A model generated the notes under the pieces. It was not told the origin of the DNA. It worked only from the letters and a program-made list of their open reading frames with translations, and searched no databases. This document shows positions 17,437-25,626 of a stretch of 64,000 bases of DNA, in pieces (the stretch's first letter is position 1; every line of letters starts with the position of its first letter). Made by a program: the position numbers and the translations under genes. This stretch comes from Marinihelvus sp942491555 (GTDB lineage: Bacteria > Pseudomonadota > Gammaproteobacteria > Xanthomonadales > SZUA-36). The stretch is from assembly GCA_942491555.1 (NCBI GenBank), contig CALOBN010000005.1:868001-932000 (forward strand), in the 5' to 3' direction.

Positions 17437-18360
17437 CTATTCTTCAGTCAGGTCAAACACCTCGACGATGCCAATACCGAGGTCGCCGGTCACGGAACTC
17501 GTATGCACCGAGTAGGTTCCCGGATCCAGCGTTACAAGGATTGCTGATTCCTCATCAAACGTCGGTGCTTTGTTTGTCAGCGCGATTGCCGCTGCGTTTG
17601 GCGCATCAACCCAATCGTCATTCACCACGAGGACTTCGACTCCCTCGAACAGGGTGAGTGCAGGATCAGGAATCGTTGCCTCTTCGATGTTCACCGACGG
17701 TCCCCGGGCGCGAATCAGGATATCCCTTGGCGCATCGCCTTCGATGATGAAACCGGTGATCAGAACCTGTTCTCCATTGCCCACTTCGGCACGCGTAGAG
17801 ATGTTGGTCAGTCTGGATGTGCCGTCATCAACATCGAAGACCTCGAAGATACCCAGGCCCAGTTCAGTTTCCGGCATCCCGCTCAGTTGAGCGGTATAAG
17901 CGCCCGGATCCAGACAGGTGTACAAGGCCGCATCCAGGGCACTGCCGGGCGCGAGGCCAAGGGTTTCGATCGTGTCAGCGCTGGTTGGATCATCCTCCCA
18001 GTTATCGTTGGAATCGAGGGGTGTTGCGTTTCCTGTCTCGAATATAGTCAGCGTCGGGTCTGTCAGCTTGTTATCATCGACCGCGAGGCTCGGACCACGG
18101 CCGCGAATCACGACGCACTGTTGTTCGGTGCCACCGATCATGAATCCGCCGATAACAATATTGGCACCGGTGCCAACCTCGGCTCGCGTTGAAAGGTTGT
18201 AAAGCTCGCTATCAAGGGTTTCGCCCTCGTAGTCGATCTCCAGCCTGGCATCGAAGACCGCGGTCGGCTTCCGGTCGCCCTTGATGTACACGGCGAGATC
18301 GAAATCATCGGTCATGGGCAGGCCGTTGCTCGTGACCGGTGCTTCGCCGTCCGGCGTCAC
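17437..18360 (-). CDS. Two-copy repeat-domain protein, probably the 3-prime half of a frameshifted gene
   Basis: The product has two tandem copies of a roughly 120-residue domain: LYNLSTRAEVGTGANIVIGG...GRGPSLAV...DPTLTIFE and LTNISTRAEVGNGEQVLITG...ARGPSVNI...DPALTLFE, each ending in GIFEVFD or GIVEVFD. This domain type occurs at the ends of large exported proteins in Verrucomicrobia and Gammaproteobacteria; its function is not known to me. The listed start (GTG 18360) has no ribosome site, and the protein lacks its own signal peptide. The frame is open back to 18474, past the stop of the gene upstream, with coding-like sequence (WDEDSTGAA, LRTSRGWVDATAND). I think it is the C-terminal part of the 18443-19972 gene. 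Confidence 0.7.
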   Translation of the reverse strand: MTPDGEAPVTSNGLPMTDDFDLAVYIKGDRKPTAVFDARLEIDYEGETLDSELYNLSTRAEVGTGANIVIGGFMIGGTEQQCVVIRGRGPSLAVDDNKLTDPTLTIFETGNATPLDSNDNWEDDPTSADTIETLGLAPGSALDAALYTCLDPGAYTAQLSGMPETELGLGIFEVFDVDDGTSRLTNISTRAEVGNGEQVLITGFIIEGDAPRDILIRARGPSVNIEEATIPDPALTLFEGVEVLVVNDDWVDAPNAAAIALTNKAPTFDEESAILVTLDPGTYSVHTSSVTGDLGIGIVEVFDLTEE

Positions 18361-18442
18361 AATGGTGACAAGGTCATTCGCAGTGGCATCGACCCAGCCC
18401 CTGCTCGTCCTGAGCAGCGGAGAGGCCGCGCCCGTGCTGTCT

Positions 18443-19972
18443 TCATCCCAGTCCGAGCAGGTTGATGACCGTGGTCACCAGTTCGCCCACCTCGTACTTG
18501 ATGTTTGAGTTGGCGAACGGGGGCTCGCTGCATTCCTCGAAAGGAATTTCCAGGCCGGGGATGTCCTGCCCGAACTTGTTGGCTTTGAGCCGCCAGCGTG
18601 GTCCGGAAACCAGGTCCACGCCTCCCGCAACAGCTTCCGCCTCGGTCAGTGGGAAAGGAAAACCGACAAAGTTGAAGAAAGCATCATCTGCCGGGTCGAC
18701 AGCGCCGCTGCCATCGCCGTCAAGGATGCGGTAGGACCATTCAAAGGGATCCCGGTTGATCGTGGTGTAGAACCCGTTGGTGAACCCGCCGGTCAGATCC
18801 GCCGAGAGCGGTTGCGGCTGGGTTGCCGGATCGGCGGCAAGGGTCGGGTAAACGAACTGGCCGTTCTTGAGCACGGTTTCAGCCGGCAGGGGCGTCGGTT
18901 CTATGTCGCCCTCTCCGGTGATGAAATCGCCGTCGCCCTCATAGCAGGAGCGTGTTGAAAGCCAGTATTCATCGCCCCCCACGTCTCTCACCTCGTAATC
19001 CGGTGTGCGGCCCGTGGCGCCCTCATTTTCCAGATCCTCGGGCCGGAGCTGGTCATTCGGGTTGTTGGTGATCCAGTGGGTCACGTGCAGTTCAGCCCGG
19101 GTGACGGGAAAGTCTGCACCCTCGGTCTTCCATTCTTCCGGTAGCGGCAGGCGCGCGTAAAGCCGCACGTCGTTAGGCCGCTTGATCAGGCTACCCCAGC
19201 GATACAGCACCTTGCCGTCATCCTTGAGGGTAATCGAGTAGTCACTGCTCGTGGCGATGTCGTCGAGCACGGTGGTGTTGTCGTTGGGGTCCATAGCGCC
19301 CGGGCTGTATAACTCACCCAACAGGCCATCGGTAATCACCCTGACCTCGTTGTCCAGTTCCTCATCTGCGCAGTCAACCAGCGGGTCCTCACCTGGGTAG
19401 CCAAGTGTTTGTTGCTCACCGGTAAACGGGTCTGCAAAAGAGTAGGGCACAACTTCGTGGCAACTCACCACGTGTTCCAAAACGGTGTAGTGTTCGGTGG
19501 AACACTTAACTGAGTTACCGCCCAGGCCCTGGCACCAGGTGCCCAGCGGTGGTTTGACCTTGTAGGTATCGGTCGCAGCATTGGAAATCTTCACGCCGAT
19601 CACCGTGCCACCATCCTCGATGTTTCCGGCGAAGCCTTCCTGGTAGTCATTGTTGCGGACCTTCGCACGTGCGCCGAGGAAGTCGACTACCTCGAATCCG
19701 AACTCGCTGTCGATGGGGTATAGCGTAACCCCCTCCTTGTCCACCATTGGCGCGACGGGACAGGACTCCTGCGTGACGGTTGGAATACAGAGGATGGTTT
19801 CATCCTGGATGACACCGGCAGGGCCGAAGGTTGAGCCGTTGAAACCGCCCTGGACATCATTGATGGAAAAGATATGCACCGGCGATTCGTAGGCCTGTGC
19901 CGGAAGACCGGCCATGAGGCTGGTCGCCGCAGCCATGGCCATGGTTAGTGTTTTGGGTCTGAGCTTGTTCAT
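18443..19972 (-). CDS. Exported protein of unknown function, probably truncated by frameshift
   Basis: A 509-residue product with a clear signal peptide (MAAATSLMAGLPAQA, cleavage before YESPVH). The mature part is acidic and contains several cysteines (WCQGLGGNSVKC, VVSCHEV, DCADEE) and an EF-hand-like acidic loop DGDGSGAVDPADD near residue 430. I recognise no family. AGGAG lies 8 bases before the ATG. The reading frame stops at VINLLGLG. Removing one base near the end (in CTCGGACTGGGATGA) would join it to the repeat-domain frame at 17437-18474, making one secreted protein of about 850 residues. Confidence 0.75.
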   Translation of the reverse strand: MNKLRPKTLTMAMAAATSLMAGLPAQAYESPVHIFSINDVQGGFNGSTFGPAGVIQDETILCIPTVTQESCPVAPMVDKEGVTLYPIDSEFGFEVVDFLGARAKVRNNDYQEGFAGNIEDGGTVIGVKISNAATDTYKVKPPLGTWCQGLGGNSVKCSTEHYTVLEHVVSCHEVVPYSFADPFTGEQQTLGYPGEDPLVDCADEELDNEVRVITDGLLGELYSPGAMDPNDNTTVLDDIATSSDYSITLKDDGKVLYRWGSLIKRPNDVRLYARLPLPEEWKTEGADFPVTRAELHVTHWITNNPNDQLRPEDLENEGATGRTPDYEVRDVGGDEYWLSTRSCYEGDGDFITGEGDIEPTPLPAETVLKNGQFVYPTLAADPATQPQPLSADLTGGFTNGFYTTINRDPFEWSYRILDGDGSGAVDPADDAFFNFVGFPFPLTEAEAVAGGVDLVSGPRWRLKANKFGQDIPGLEIPFEECSEPPFANSNIKYEVGELVTTVINLLGLG

Positions 19973-20081
19973 ACTGAGTTCTCCTGGTTAGTTGGAATAA
20001 TGATTTGCCGTCCTGGCGCGAGGGTCTTTGCCCACTGTGTCGGGCTCGTCCTGAGTCCGGTCCATGTCTTGCCGCTTGCGC

Positions 20082-21134
20082 TCACAGGCTTTCCAGCCGT
20101 GCGTCGCGATCCCTGCAGGCAAACCCCTGGGTTTCGATGGCAAAGGGACGAACAAGGTGGCGAACGCCACTGTCCAGTCCCGGAAAGGTCATCTCATAGG
20201 TCATCGTCAGATCGTTACAGCTGTTGGCGGTCACGATTACGGTGCCGGCCGGCATGCGGATCGCAGGTTTAGATCCCATGAATTCACCATCATCAACCCA
20301 CACGATCGTAATCCGCACTTGCTCATCCCCGATCTGATAATCGCCGGTACCGGAAAACCAGAGGTTTTCTCCGTTTGGTCCAAAGGTATTCCAGGACAGA
20401 AAGACCACGCCCGAGTCATCATTGGCACGTTCATGAAAGCCCAGAAAGACACCCTGATCGGGGGTGTCAGGAACCCACCAGATACCCGACAGGCGGCCAT
20501 TCAGCACGAAGCTGTCCGCCTGCAGCTGATTGCGATATTCCGGCACATCGACGCGGTAGGCGTTGAGCTGGGCCGGGTCGATGATCAGAAGTTCCCAGTC
20601 ACCGTTGTACTCGGCGGGGCTGAGCACCTTCTGCGGATCGAGCTCAGGGTCGAAGACCGAAGGCCCATCCAGAAATAAGCGGATGGATTGACCCTCGGCC
20701 AGCCACTCCCCGGCGGAATGTGCGCTCCAGGAGTTTGGTTCCACCACGCCCCGGAGTTTGTGAATAACGCCGAATCGATCGGCCTGGAAGGCCGGGAGCA
20801 TGATGGACTCCGCCACGGTGTTACCGTTATCCAGCGCTGTGAGTTCCACCATGAGCAGTGAGCGGTCAGGCTCGGCACAACCCCGGCGCACAAATTTCAT
20901 TTCGACATTCAGGGAACCCGAGGCAGTGGCATTCGTCTCACCGCTGAAACCTGCAAACTGAAGCATTCCCGAGGTGATTACGGTCTCACGCCCCGGGATC
21001 TCGCCCATGGCTTCGGTGTTGGTGGCGCATCCCGGGGGATAAGGGGTGGTGGGATTGCTCAGAAAGTTTTCCTGCGCGATAACCAGCGCGGTACCCGATA
21101 GCAATGTGAGGCAAGTCAGCAGCCGTATAATCAC
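20082..21134 (-). CDS. Exported protein of unknown function
   Basis: A 350-residue protein with a signal peptide (LLTCLTLLSGTALVIAQ). The mature part holds four or more cysteines and two beta-rich stretches (DSFVLNGRLSGIWWVPDTPD; WFSGTGDYQIGDEQVRI). It starts with GTG, with AGGAG 9 bases upstream. It lies downstream of the small cysteine-rich gene at 21184 with a 49-base gap, and may be in the same unit. I do not recognise the family. Confidence 0.72.
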   Translation of the reverse strand: MIIRLLTCLTLLSGTALVIAQENFLSNPTTPYPPGCATNTEAMGEIPGRETVITSGMLQFAGFSGETNATASGSLNVEMKFVRRGCAEPDRSLLMVELTALDNGNTVAESIMLPAFQADRFGVIHKLRGVVEPNSWSAHSAGEWLAEGQSIRLFLDGPSVFDPELDPQKVLSPAEYNGDWELLIIDPAQLNAYRVDVPEYRNQLQADSFVLNGRLSGIWWVPDTPDQGVFLGFHERANDDSGVVFLSWNTFGPNGENLWFSGTGDYQIGDEQVRITIVWVDDGEFMGSKPAIRMPAGTVIVTANSCNDLTMTYEMTFPGLDSGVRHLVRPFAIETQGFACRDRDARLESL

Positions 21135-21183
21135 GCTCTTCGCTCCTGTGGATCAAGATCCTGTTAAATGCAGTTTTCGGTTC

Positions 21184-21597
21184 CTAACGATTTTCCTGCT
21201 TGTCCTTCTGCCCGCTCTGGCCCTGCTTGGCGGGTTTTTTGTAGTCGCCCCAGGGGCCTTCCGCTGGTACGGCGCCCTGGTTAAGGCAGTCGCAAGCGCA
21301 GGCATCCATCCTGGCGCCTTGACCCTTGCGTGACTTTTCAGGTGAAACGCCCAGTTCCTCCCAACAGATGCCTTGGTTCTTTTTCATCTCTTCCAGCAAG
21401 CCTTTCCGCTCCTCTTCATTCTGAGCAACATCCAGGCGCTCACAGTCACACCATTCGGGCTTGGCCAAGGCAGGTATTTCCTTTTGGCTCTGAGCAATAA
21501 CCTGGTTTGCGAATAGCAGCGCCAATGCGATGGTCATACCAAACCGGAGTTGCCGGTTTAGTGTCCGGGTCGAAAAATTATTGATCATGAAAATCAT
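21184..21597 (-). CDS. Small exported cysteine-rich protein
   Basis: A 137-residue protein with a signal peptide (FGMTIALALLFANQVIAQ). It has six cysteines in WCDCERL, GICWEE and DACACDCLNQ, and a charged, Lys/Gln-rich tail (KKPAKQGQSGQKDKQ). The cysteine pattern suggests disulfides or metal binding, but no family is recognised. Two in-frame ATG codons (21597, 21588) are possible. The promoter carries an FNR-type box, which suggests oxygen- or NO-linked control. Confidence 0.65.
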   Translation of the reverse strand: MIFMINNFSTRTLNRQLRFGMTIALALLFANQVIAQSQKEIPALAKPEWCDCERLDVAQNEEERKGLLEEMKKNQGICWEELGVSPEKSRKGQGARMDACACDCLNQGAVPAEGPWGDYKKPAKQGQSGQKDKQENR

Positions 21598-21632
21598 CGT
21601 CCTGAAAGTGAGACTGAACCGATAATTTCATT

Positions 21633-21671
21633 CTATAAGCATGCGAACGGATGGCGATTGACGCAGGTCAA
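21633..21671 (-). promoter_or_regulatory. FNR/CRP-family box and -10 element upstream of the cysteine-rich gene
   Basis: TTGACGCAGGTCAA (21658-21671) is a perfect TTGAC-N4-GTCAA inverted repeat of the FNR/DNR type. A TATAGA -10 element lies at 21633-21638 on the minus strand. The box centre lies about 38-41 bases before the predicted transcript start, the class II activator position. The rest of 21598-21858 (261 bases) shows no gene. Confidence 0.5.
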
Positions 21672-21858
21672 GCGTTCTTCAGGTGGGGGAGATTCTGTGT
21701 TTGATTGGGGGATTTTGTCTGCGATGGCCCGCGGCAAGTTGCAGATGCACAGAGGGCTCATTCTGGCCCTTGATCGTCAGAACAGCGGGTTGATCGGCGG
21801 TGCCCGGACGCGAATTATTTCCACGAGCTGACAACCTTCTATTTGCGGGATACCCCGA

Positions 21859-22776
21859 TCAATCTGCGTAAAACCAGCGGCGCTCATCTTTAAGCGCAAA
21901 TGCCAGGTCTTCCGGGTACTCTTGCGCTTCAAGCTGTGCCAGGCGGGCCCGGGCTTCCTCGTTCAGGCCTAGCCAGCGCTCAACCTGGGCCAGGCGGAAC
22001 CCGGCCCACTCCAGGCCGGGGTCTTCTTCGCCGGGCGTGGTTTGCAGGTAGCGTTGCAAGGCGTCGCGGCCCGATTCCAGATCTTTCCCGGTGGTTGCTG
22101 CGTACTTGCCTCGTTGGTAGTCAATCAGGGGCAGTAGCGCGGCCGGTTCGCTGGCATGGGCCTGCACATTGGCCTGTGCCTCGGCAAAAATTGCAGGCGC
22201 ATTGTCCGTTTGCCAGTTTACAGCCCGCAAAACCACTTCGTATTGCGCTGCCCAGGTCCAGTCCTGTGAATCCTGGGCTGCGAATGCCTTGCGATACCAG
22301 TCAACCGCCGCTTCATAGTCCTCTTCCTCTGCCGCGATGGCCGCGTTGACCCGATAGCCGGCGGGCGGATCCAGTTCGACCAGCAGCGCGGCTTGCTGTT
22401 GCGCATCCTCCATTGAGCCACCGGCAATGGCCGGAGCCTCCAGGTAATAGCGTGCCAGTGCCTCGCGGGCAGGGGAGAGGTTGGGATCCAGCGCTACAGC
22501 GGTTTCAAGGTTGTCCCTGGCGGAGGTCGCCATAAACGGCTTTCTGAACACCGCGACCTCTTCGATCCGCGCCAGTTGCGCGCGGGCCAGCCAGTAGTAG
22601 TCCAGGGCGGCGGGTTGCCGGGTATCTTCAATCTGGTCTTCCAGTGCCTTGGCCAACTGTTTGGCTTGCCCGTCCGCAATCATGGCGTTCATCCCGGTGT
22701 AATCCGGTGTGTCGTTTCCCTTGGCCGTGGCGATGCCCAGCGTGAAGGTGAGCGCGAGGATGGTCAGTGTTTTCAT
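21859..22776 (-). CDS. Exported TPR-like repeat protein
   Basis: A 305-residue protein with a short signal peptide (TILALTFTLGIATAKG) and helical repeats like TPRs (LETAVALDPNLSPAREALARYYLEAP, YEAAVDWYRKAFAAQD). The start overlaps the stop of the membrane protein gene upstream by 4 bases, so the two are co-transcribed. TPRs bind other proteins; the partner is unknown. Confidence 0.75.
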   Translation of the reverse strand: MKTLTILALTFTLGIATAKGNDTPDYTGMNAMIADGQAKQLAKALEDQIEDTRQPAALDYYWLARAQLARIEEVAVFRKPFMATSARDNLETAVALDPNLSPAREALARYYLEAPAIAGGSMEDAQQQAALLVELDPPAGYRVNAAIAAEEEDYEAAVDWYRKAFAAQDSQDWTWAAQYEVVLRAVNWQTDNAPAIFAEAQANVQAHASEPAALLPLIDYQRGKYAATTGKDLESGRDALQRYLQTTPGEEDPGLEWAGFRLAQVERWLGLNEEARARLAQLEAQEYPEDLAFALKDERRWFYAD

Positions 22777-23534
22777 GAGTTAACCTCAAGACTTTGCGGA
22801 GTGAGGGGTATTGCGGACTTCAGGCGTTTTTCCTGGCGACGATAGTAGCGTGTCCAGATCATCGTCGCGGGAACACCGATAATGGTCGGGGCCAGCCAGA
22901 CCAGCGGAGAACTACTCAATGACGAGTCAACAAAGCGCCCGGCGCCAAACACCAGGAAGGCGGTGTGGGCGGCAATGCCGGCACCGAGCATGGAGCCCAT
23001 GTGCTGGTATTTCCATTCCAGGGGTGACTTTGGCTTCCACAGCAACAGGCGGATGTTGCCGGGAATACCGATGATTCCGATCATGCTCAGGCCCATCATC
23101 AGGATCGAGTTCATACGCCAGCCCACGACCAGCACGGCCAGGGCCAGTGCAAAACCCAGCATGTTGATGGCCAGGTCGGCATGCTCCCGGTGCCCGCCAA
23201 AGTCCCGTTTGAGTTGCACCGCACGCAGGCCGCCGAATGCCGAACTGAAGGTGATGACGGCCAGGTACAACAGCATCAGTCCATTAACGGCGCGCAGGCT
23301 TGCCTCGTAGCGAGCGGGGGTTTCCGGGTGGGTCACCAGCGGAAATGCGAGGGTCAGCATGGCGGCAAAGGCCGCCGTGGCGCCGGTGGCCAACATGGAA
23401 TAAGCAAAGATCTTGCCTGCCTGCGTATGCAGTCCCTTGCGTTTGCGGGCGAACACCGGCACCCAGAAACTTGCCAGACCAATGCTGCCAACGACGATGT
23501 GAATCAGGACGATGGTATTGAAAAGCGATTCCAT
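22773..23534 (-). CDS. Multi-span membrane protein (DUF2306-like)
   Basis: About 253 residues with seven hydrophobic segments, beginning LFNTIVLIHIVVGSIGLASF and ARKRKGLHTQAGKIFAYSML. The start is set at the ATG 23534 because AAGGAG lies 9 bases upstream; the frame is open further but without such a site. It resembles DUF2306 or similar predicted membrane proteins. It is co-transcribed with the TPR gene downstream and is divergent from the histidine kinase gene, with a palindrome between them. Confidence 0.7.
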   Translation of the reverse strand: MESLFNTIVLIHIVVGSIGLASFWVPVFARKRKGLHTQAGKIFAYSMLATGATAAFAAMLTLAFPLVTHPETPARYEASLRAVNGLMLLYLAVITFSSAFGGLRAVQLKRDFGGHREHADLAINMLGFALALAVLVVGWRMNSILMMGLSMIGIIGIPGNIRLLLWKPKSPLEWKYQHMGSMLGAGIAAHTAFLVFGAGRFVDSSLSSSPLVWLAPTIIGVPATMIWTRYYRRQEKRLKSAIPLTPQSLEVNS

Positions 23535-23611
23535 GTTTGCGGTCTCCTTGAAGCTGTGTTCACTATCGCTCAGTGCCTGGGACTTACCCACGCCGACAGG
23601 TCATGGAAAAA

Positions 23612-23627
23612 AGTGACCAGAGTCACT
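23612..23627. promoter_or_regulatory. 16-bp inverted repeat between membrane gene and histidine kinase
   Basis: AGTGAC-CAGA-GTCACT, perfect in both arms, lies between the divergent starts at 23534 and 23662. It sits in the right place to be an operator for either unit, perhaps of the response regulator encoded next door. Confidence 0.45.
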
Positions 23628-23661
23628 GCGCGCCGTTTCGCATTGCCCGGAAGGACGAATT

Positions 23662-24837
23662 GTGCAGAATCAAGTGATGGGAATATTTAATAACCTGGTT
23701 TTGATCGGCTCTGACAATCAGGGCGGCGACGGACTGCCGTCACTGGCCTGGGCGGGTGTGCTGACGATTGCGCTGGTCTGGTATGTCGGCGCCAGCTCGC
23801 TGCCTCAGGGATTGGCCTGGGTGGATGAACACCTGGTGTTGAACACCAGTGCCGGCGTGTTCCTGTTTGCCAGCCTGTTGCTCAATATCCCGCGTAAGGG
23901 CCGGTGGAAGCTGGGAGTCCTGCTTGTGCAGGCGGTCAGTGCAGCTGCTTTTATCGCGGTGGACGTGTCTTCCAGCGGCCCCATTCTCAACATTGTGCTG
24001 GTGGCCCAGCTGCCTTACATCCTGGGGATTCGCACGGCGGTCGTGGCAGCCGTGGTGGTAAACCTGGCGCATGTTGTGTTGCAGATGGTGTTTCATGACA
24101 ACTCCGCACTGGGTGCTTTTCTGAGCACCGCCCTGTTCATGTGCTTTCAGGTCTTCTCGCTGTTTATCGGGTACTACGCCATTCAGGCCCGCGATGCGCG
24201 AAAATCACTGGAGATCACCAATGCCGAGTTATTGGCAACCCGTTCGCTTCTGGAATCTTCCGCGCGCGATCGCGAGCGCCTGCGGGTCACCCGCGAACTG
24301 CATGACACGGCTGGACATATGCTGACTGCGCTTAAGCTGAATCTGCGCCAGTTACGCGACCGCAGCGTCGGTGATGACCGGGTGGCGCTGGAGGAGTGCC
24401 TGAAGTTGTCAGCTGACCTGCTTGAAGACATTCGCGCGCTGGTAGGCAACCTGCGCGAGCATGATCCGATTGATGTAGCGCATGCACTGACCGAGCTCAC
24501 CAGGCCCTTTTCGCAACCGGAATTCATTATCGAGGTCGATCCTGCACTGGCGATCAGTGAACTGCCGGTTGCCGAGAGCCTGCTGGCGGTGGCCCGGGAG
24601 GCCATTACCAATGTGGTGCGCCACGCCGGCGCCCGCCAGTGCACGATTACCGTGCGCCAGGAAGATAACCAGCTGCAGTTGAGCGTGGTGGATGACGGAA
24701 CCGGAGCGTCAGAGATTGCGGAAGGATTCGGTATCCGGGGTATGCGCGAGAGGATGCAGGGGCAGGGCAATACCCTGCAGATCACCCCGAACCAGCCCAG
24801 CGGAACCCGTGTTTCGGCAGTATGGGCCAGCGCATGA
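23662..24837 (+). CDS. Membrane sensor histidine kinase, NarL/DesK type
   Basis: A 391-residue kinase. About five or six membrane spans fill the first 170 residues. A linker and the HisKA_3 dimerisation domain follow, with the phosphorylated histidine in RVTRELHDTAGHMLTALKLN (near residue 215). The HATPase domain has AREAITNVVRHAGA and DDGTGASEIAEGFGIRGMRER. It starts with GTG after GGAAGGA. The layout resembles DesK-type kinases, which sense membrane state, so a membrane signal is plausible but not shown. It overlaps the response regulator gene. Confidence 0.92.
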   Translation: MQNQVMGIFNNLVLIGSDNQGGDGLPSLAWAGVLTIALVWYVGASSLPQGLAWVDEHLVLNTSAGVFLFASLLLNIPRKGRWKLGVLLVQAVSAAAFIAVDVSSSGPILNIVLVAQLPYILGIRTAVVAAVVVNLAHVVLQMVFHDNSALGAFLSTALFMCFQVFSLFIGYYAIQARDARKSLEITNAELLATRSLLESSARDRERLRVTRELHDTAGHMLTALKLNLRQLRDRSVGDDRVALEECLKLSADLLEDIRALVGNLREHDPIDVAHALTELTRPFSQPEFIIEVDPALAISELPVAESLLAVAREAITNVVRHAGARQCTITVRQEDNQLQLSVVDDGTGASEIAEGFGIRGMRERMQGQGNTLQITPNQPSGTRVSAVWASA

Positions 24838-25475
24838 CGGGTCCGGCCGTACGTATCGCCCTGGCCGATGACCAGGCGCTGATTCGAAAAGGTTTGAAAG
24901 CCTTTCTGGATGCACAGCCGGGCTATGAGGTCGTGCTGGAGGCCGACGACGGTGAGTCACTGCTCGAACAACTGATGAGCATCGAGGCAGATATTGTGCT
25001 GTGTGACATTCGCATGCCGCGCATGGATGGCATCGAGGTGGTACGAAGGCTGCGCCAGGGTGCCAATCGCCTGCCGGTGCTGCTGCTGACCACCTTCAAT
25101 GAGGAAGAGCTGCTGGCCCGTGCCACCCAGGCGGGTGCCAGTGGCTATGTGCTTAAGGACATCGAGCCGGCAGATTTATTCGCGGCCATTGCCAGCATTC
25201 TGGACGGTAAAACCATCCTCGACCCGCAGTCCTTATCCCGCGTTCGCGGTCACCAGGACCTGCCTGAACCCGAGATGCTGATTGCCGAACTCGATGAGCG
25301 GGAGCGGGCGGTTCTGCGCCTGATGTCGGCCGGATTGAGCAACCAGCAGATTGCACAGCGGCTGCACAAGGCCGAAGGGACCATCAAAAACCGGGTTTCG
25401 GTGATCCTCCACAAGCTAAACGCCCGGGACCGGACCCAGGCGGTCCTTAAAGCCATTACCAACGGTCTGATCTGA
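24834..25475 (+). CDS. LuxR/NarL-family response regulator
   Basis: About 213 residues: a receiver domain with the phospho-acceptor Asp in VLCDIRMPRMDG and the conserved Lys in GYVLKDIEP, then a LuxR-type HTH (LSNQQIAQRLHKAEGTIKNR). I choose the ATG 24834, which overlaps the kinase stop (ATGA); an ATG at 24822 is also in frame. It is the cognate partner of the kinase. Its targets may include the divergent membrane-protein unit, given the palindrome at 23612. Confidence 0.93.
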   Translation: MTGPAVRIALADDQALIRKGLKAFLDAQPGYEVVLEADDGESLLEQLMSIEADIVLCDIRMPRMDGIEVVRRLRQGANRLPVLLLTTFNEEELLARATQAGASGYVLKDIEPADLFAAIASILDGKTILDPQSLSRVRGHQDLPEPEMLIAELDERERAVLRLMSAGLSNQQIAQRLHKAEGTIKNRVSVILHKLNARDRTQAVLKAITNGLI

Positions 25476-25626
25476 CGAGCTGTTGAAAATTCGCGTCTTG
25501 ACTGGCGCCGAAACCCCGGATATCAGCCTTGGTTCCCGGGTCACTTTCACTACCGCGCTTTGGATTGGTGATATTACCGTCGCCGTGAGTTTGGTTGCAT
25601 AATGGTTTTTTTCGGTTTCGGCGACC

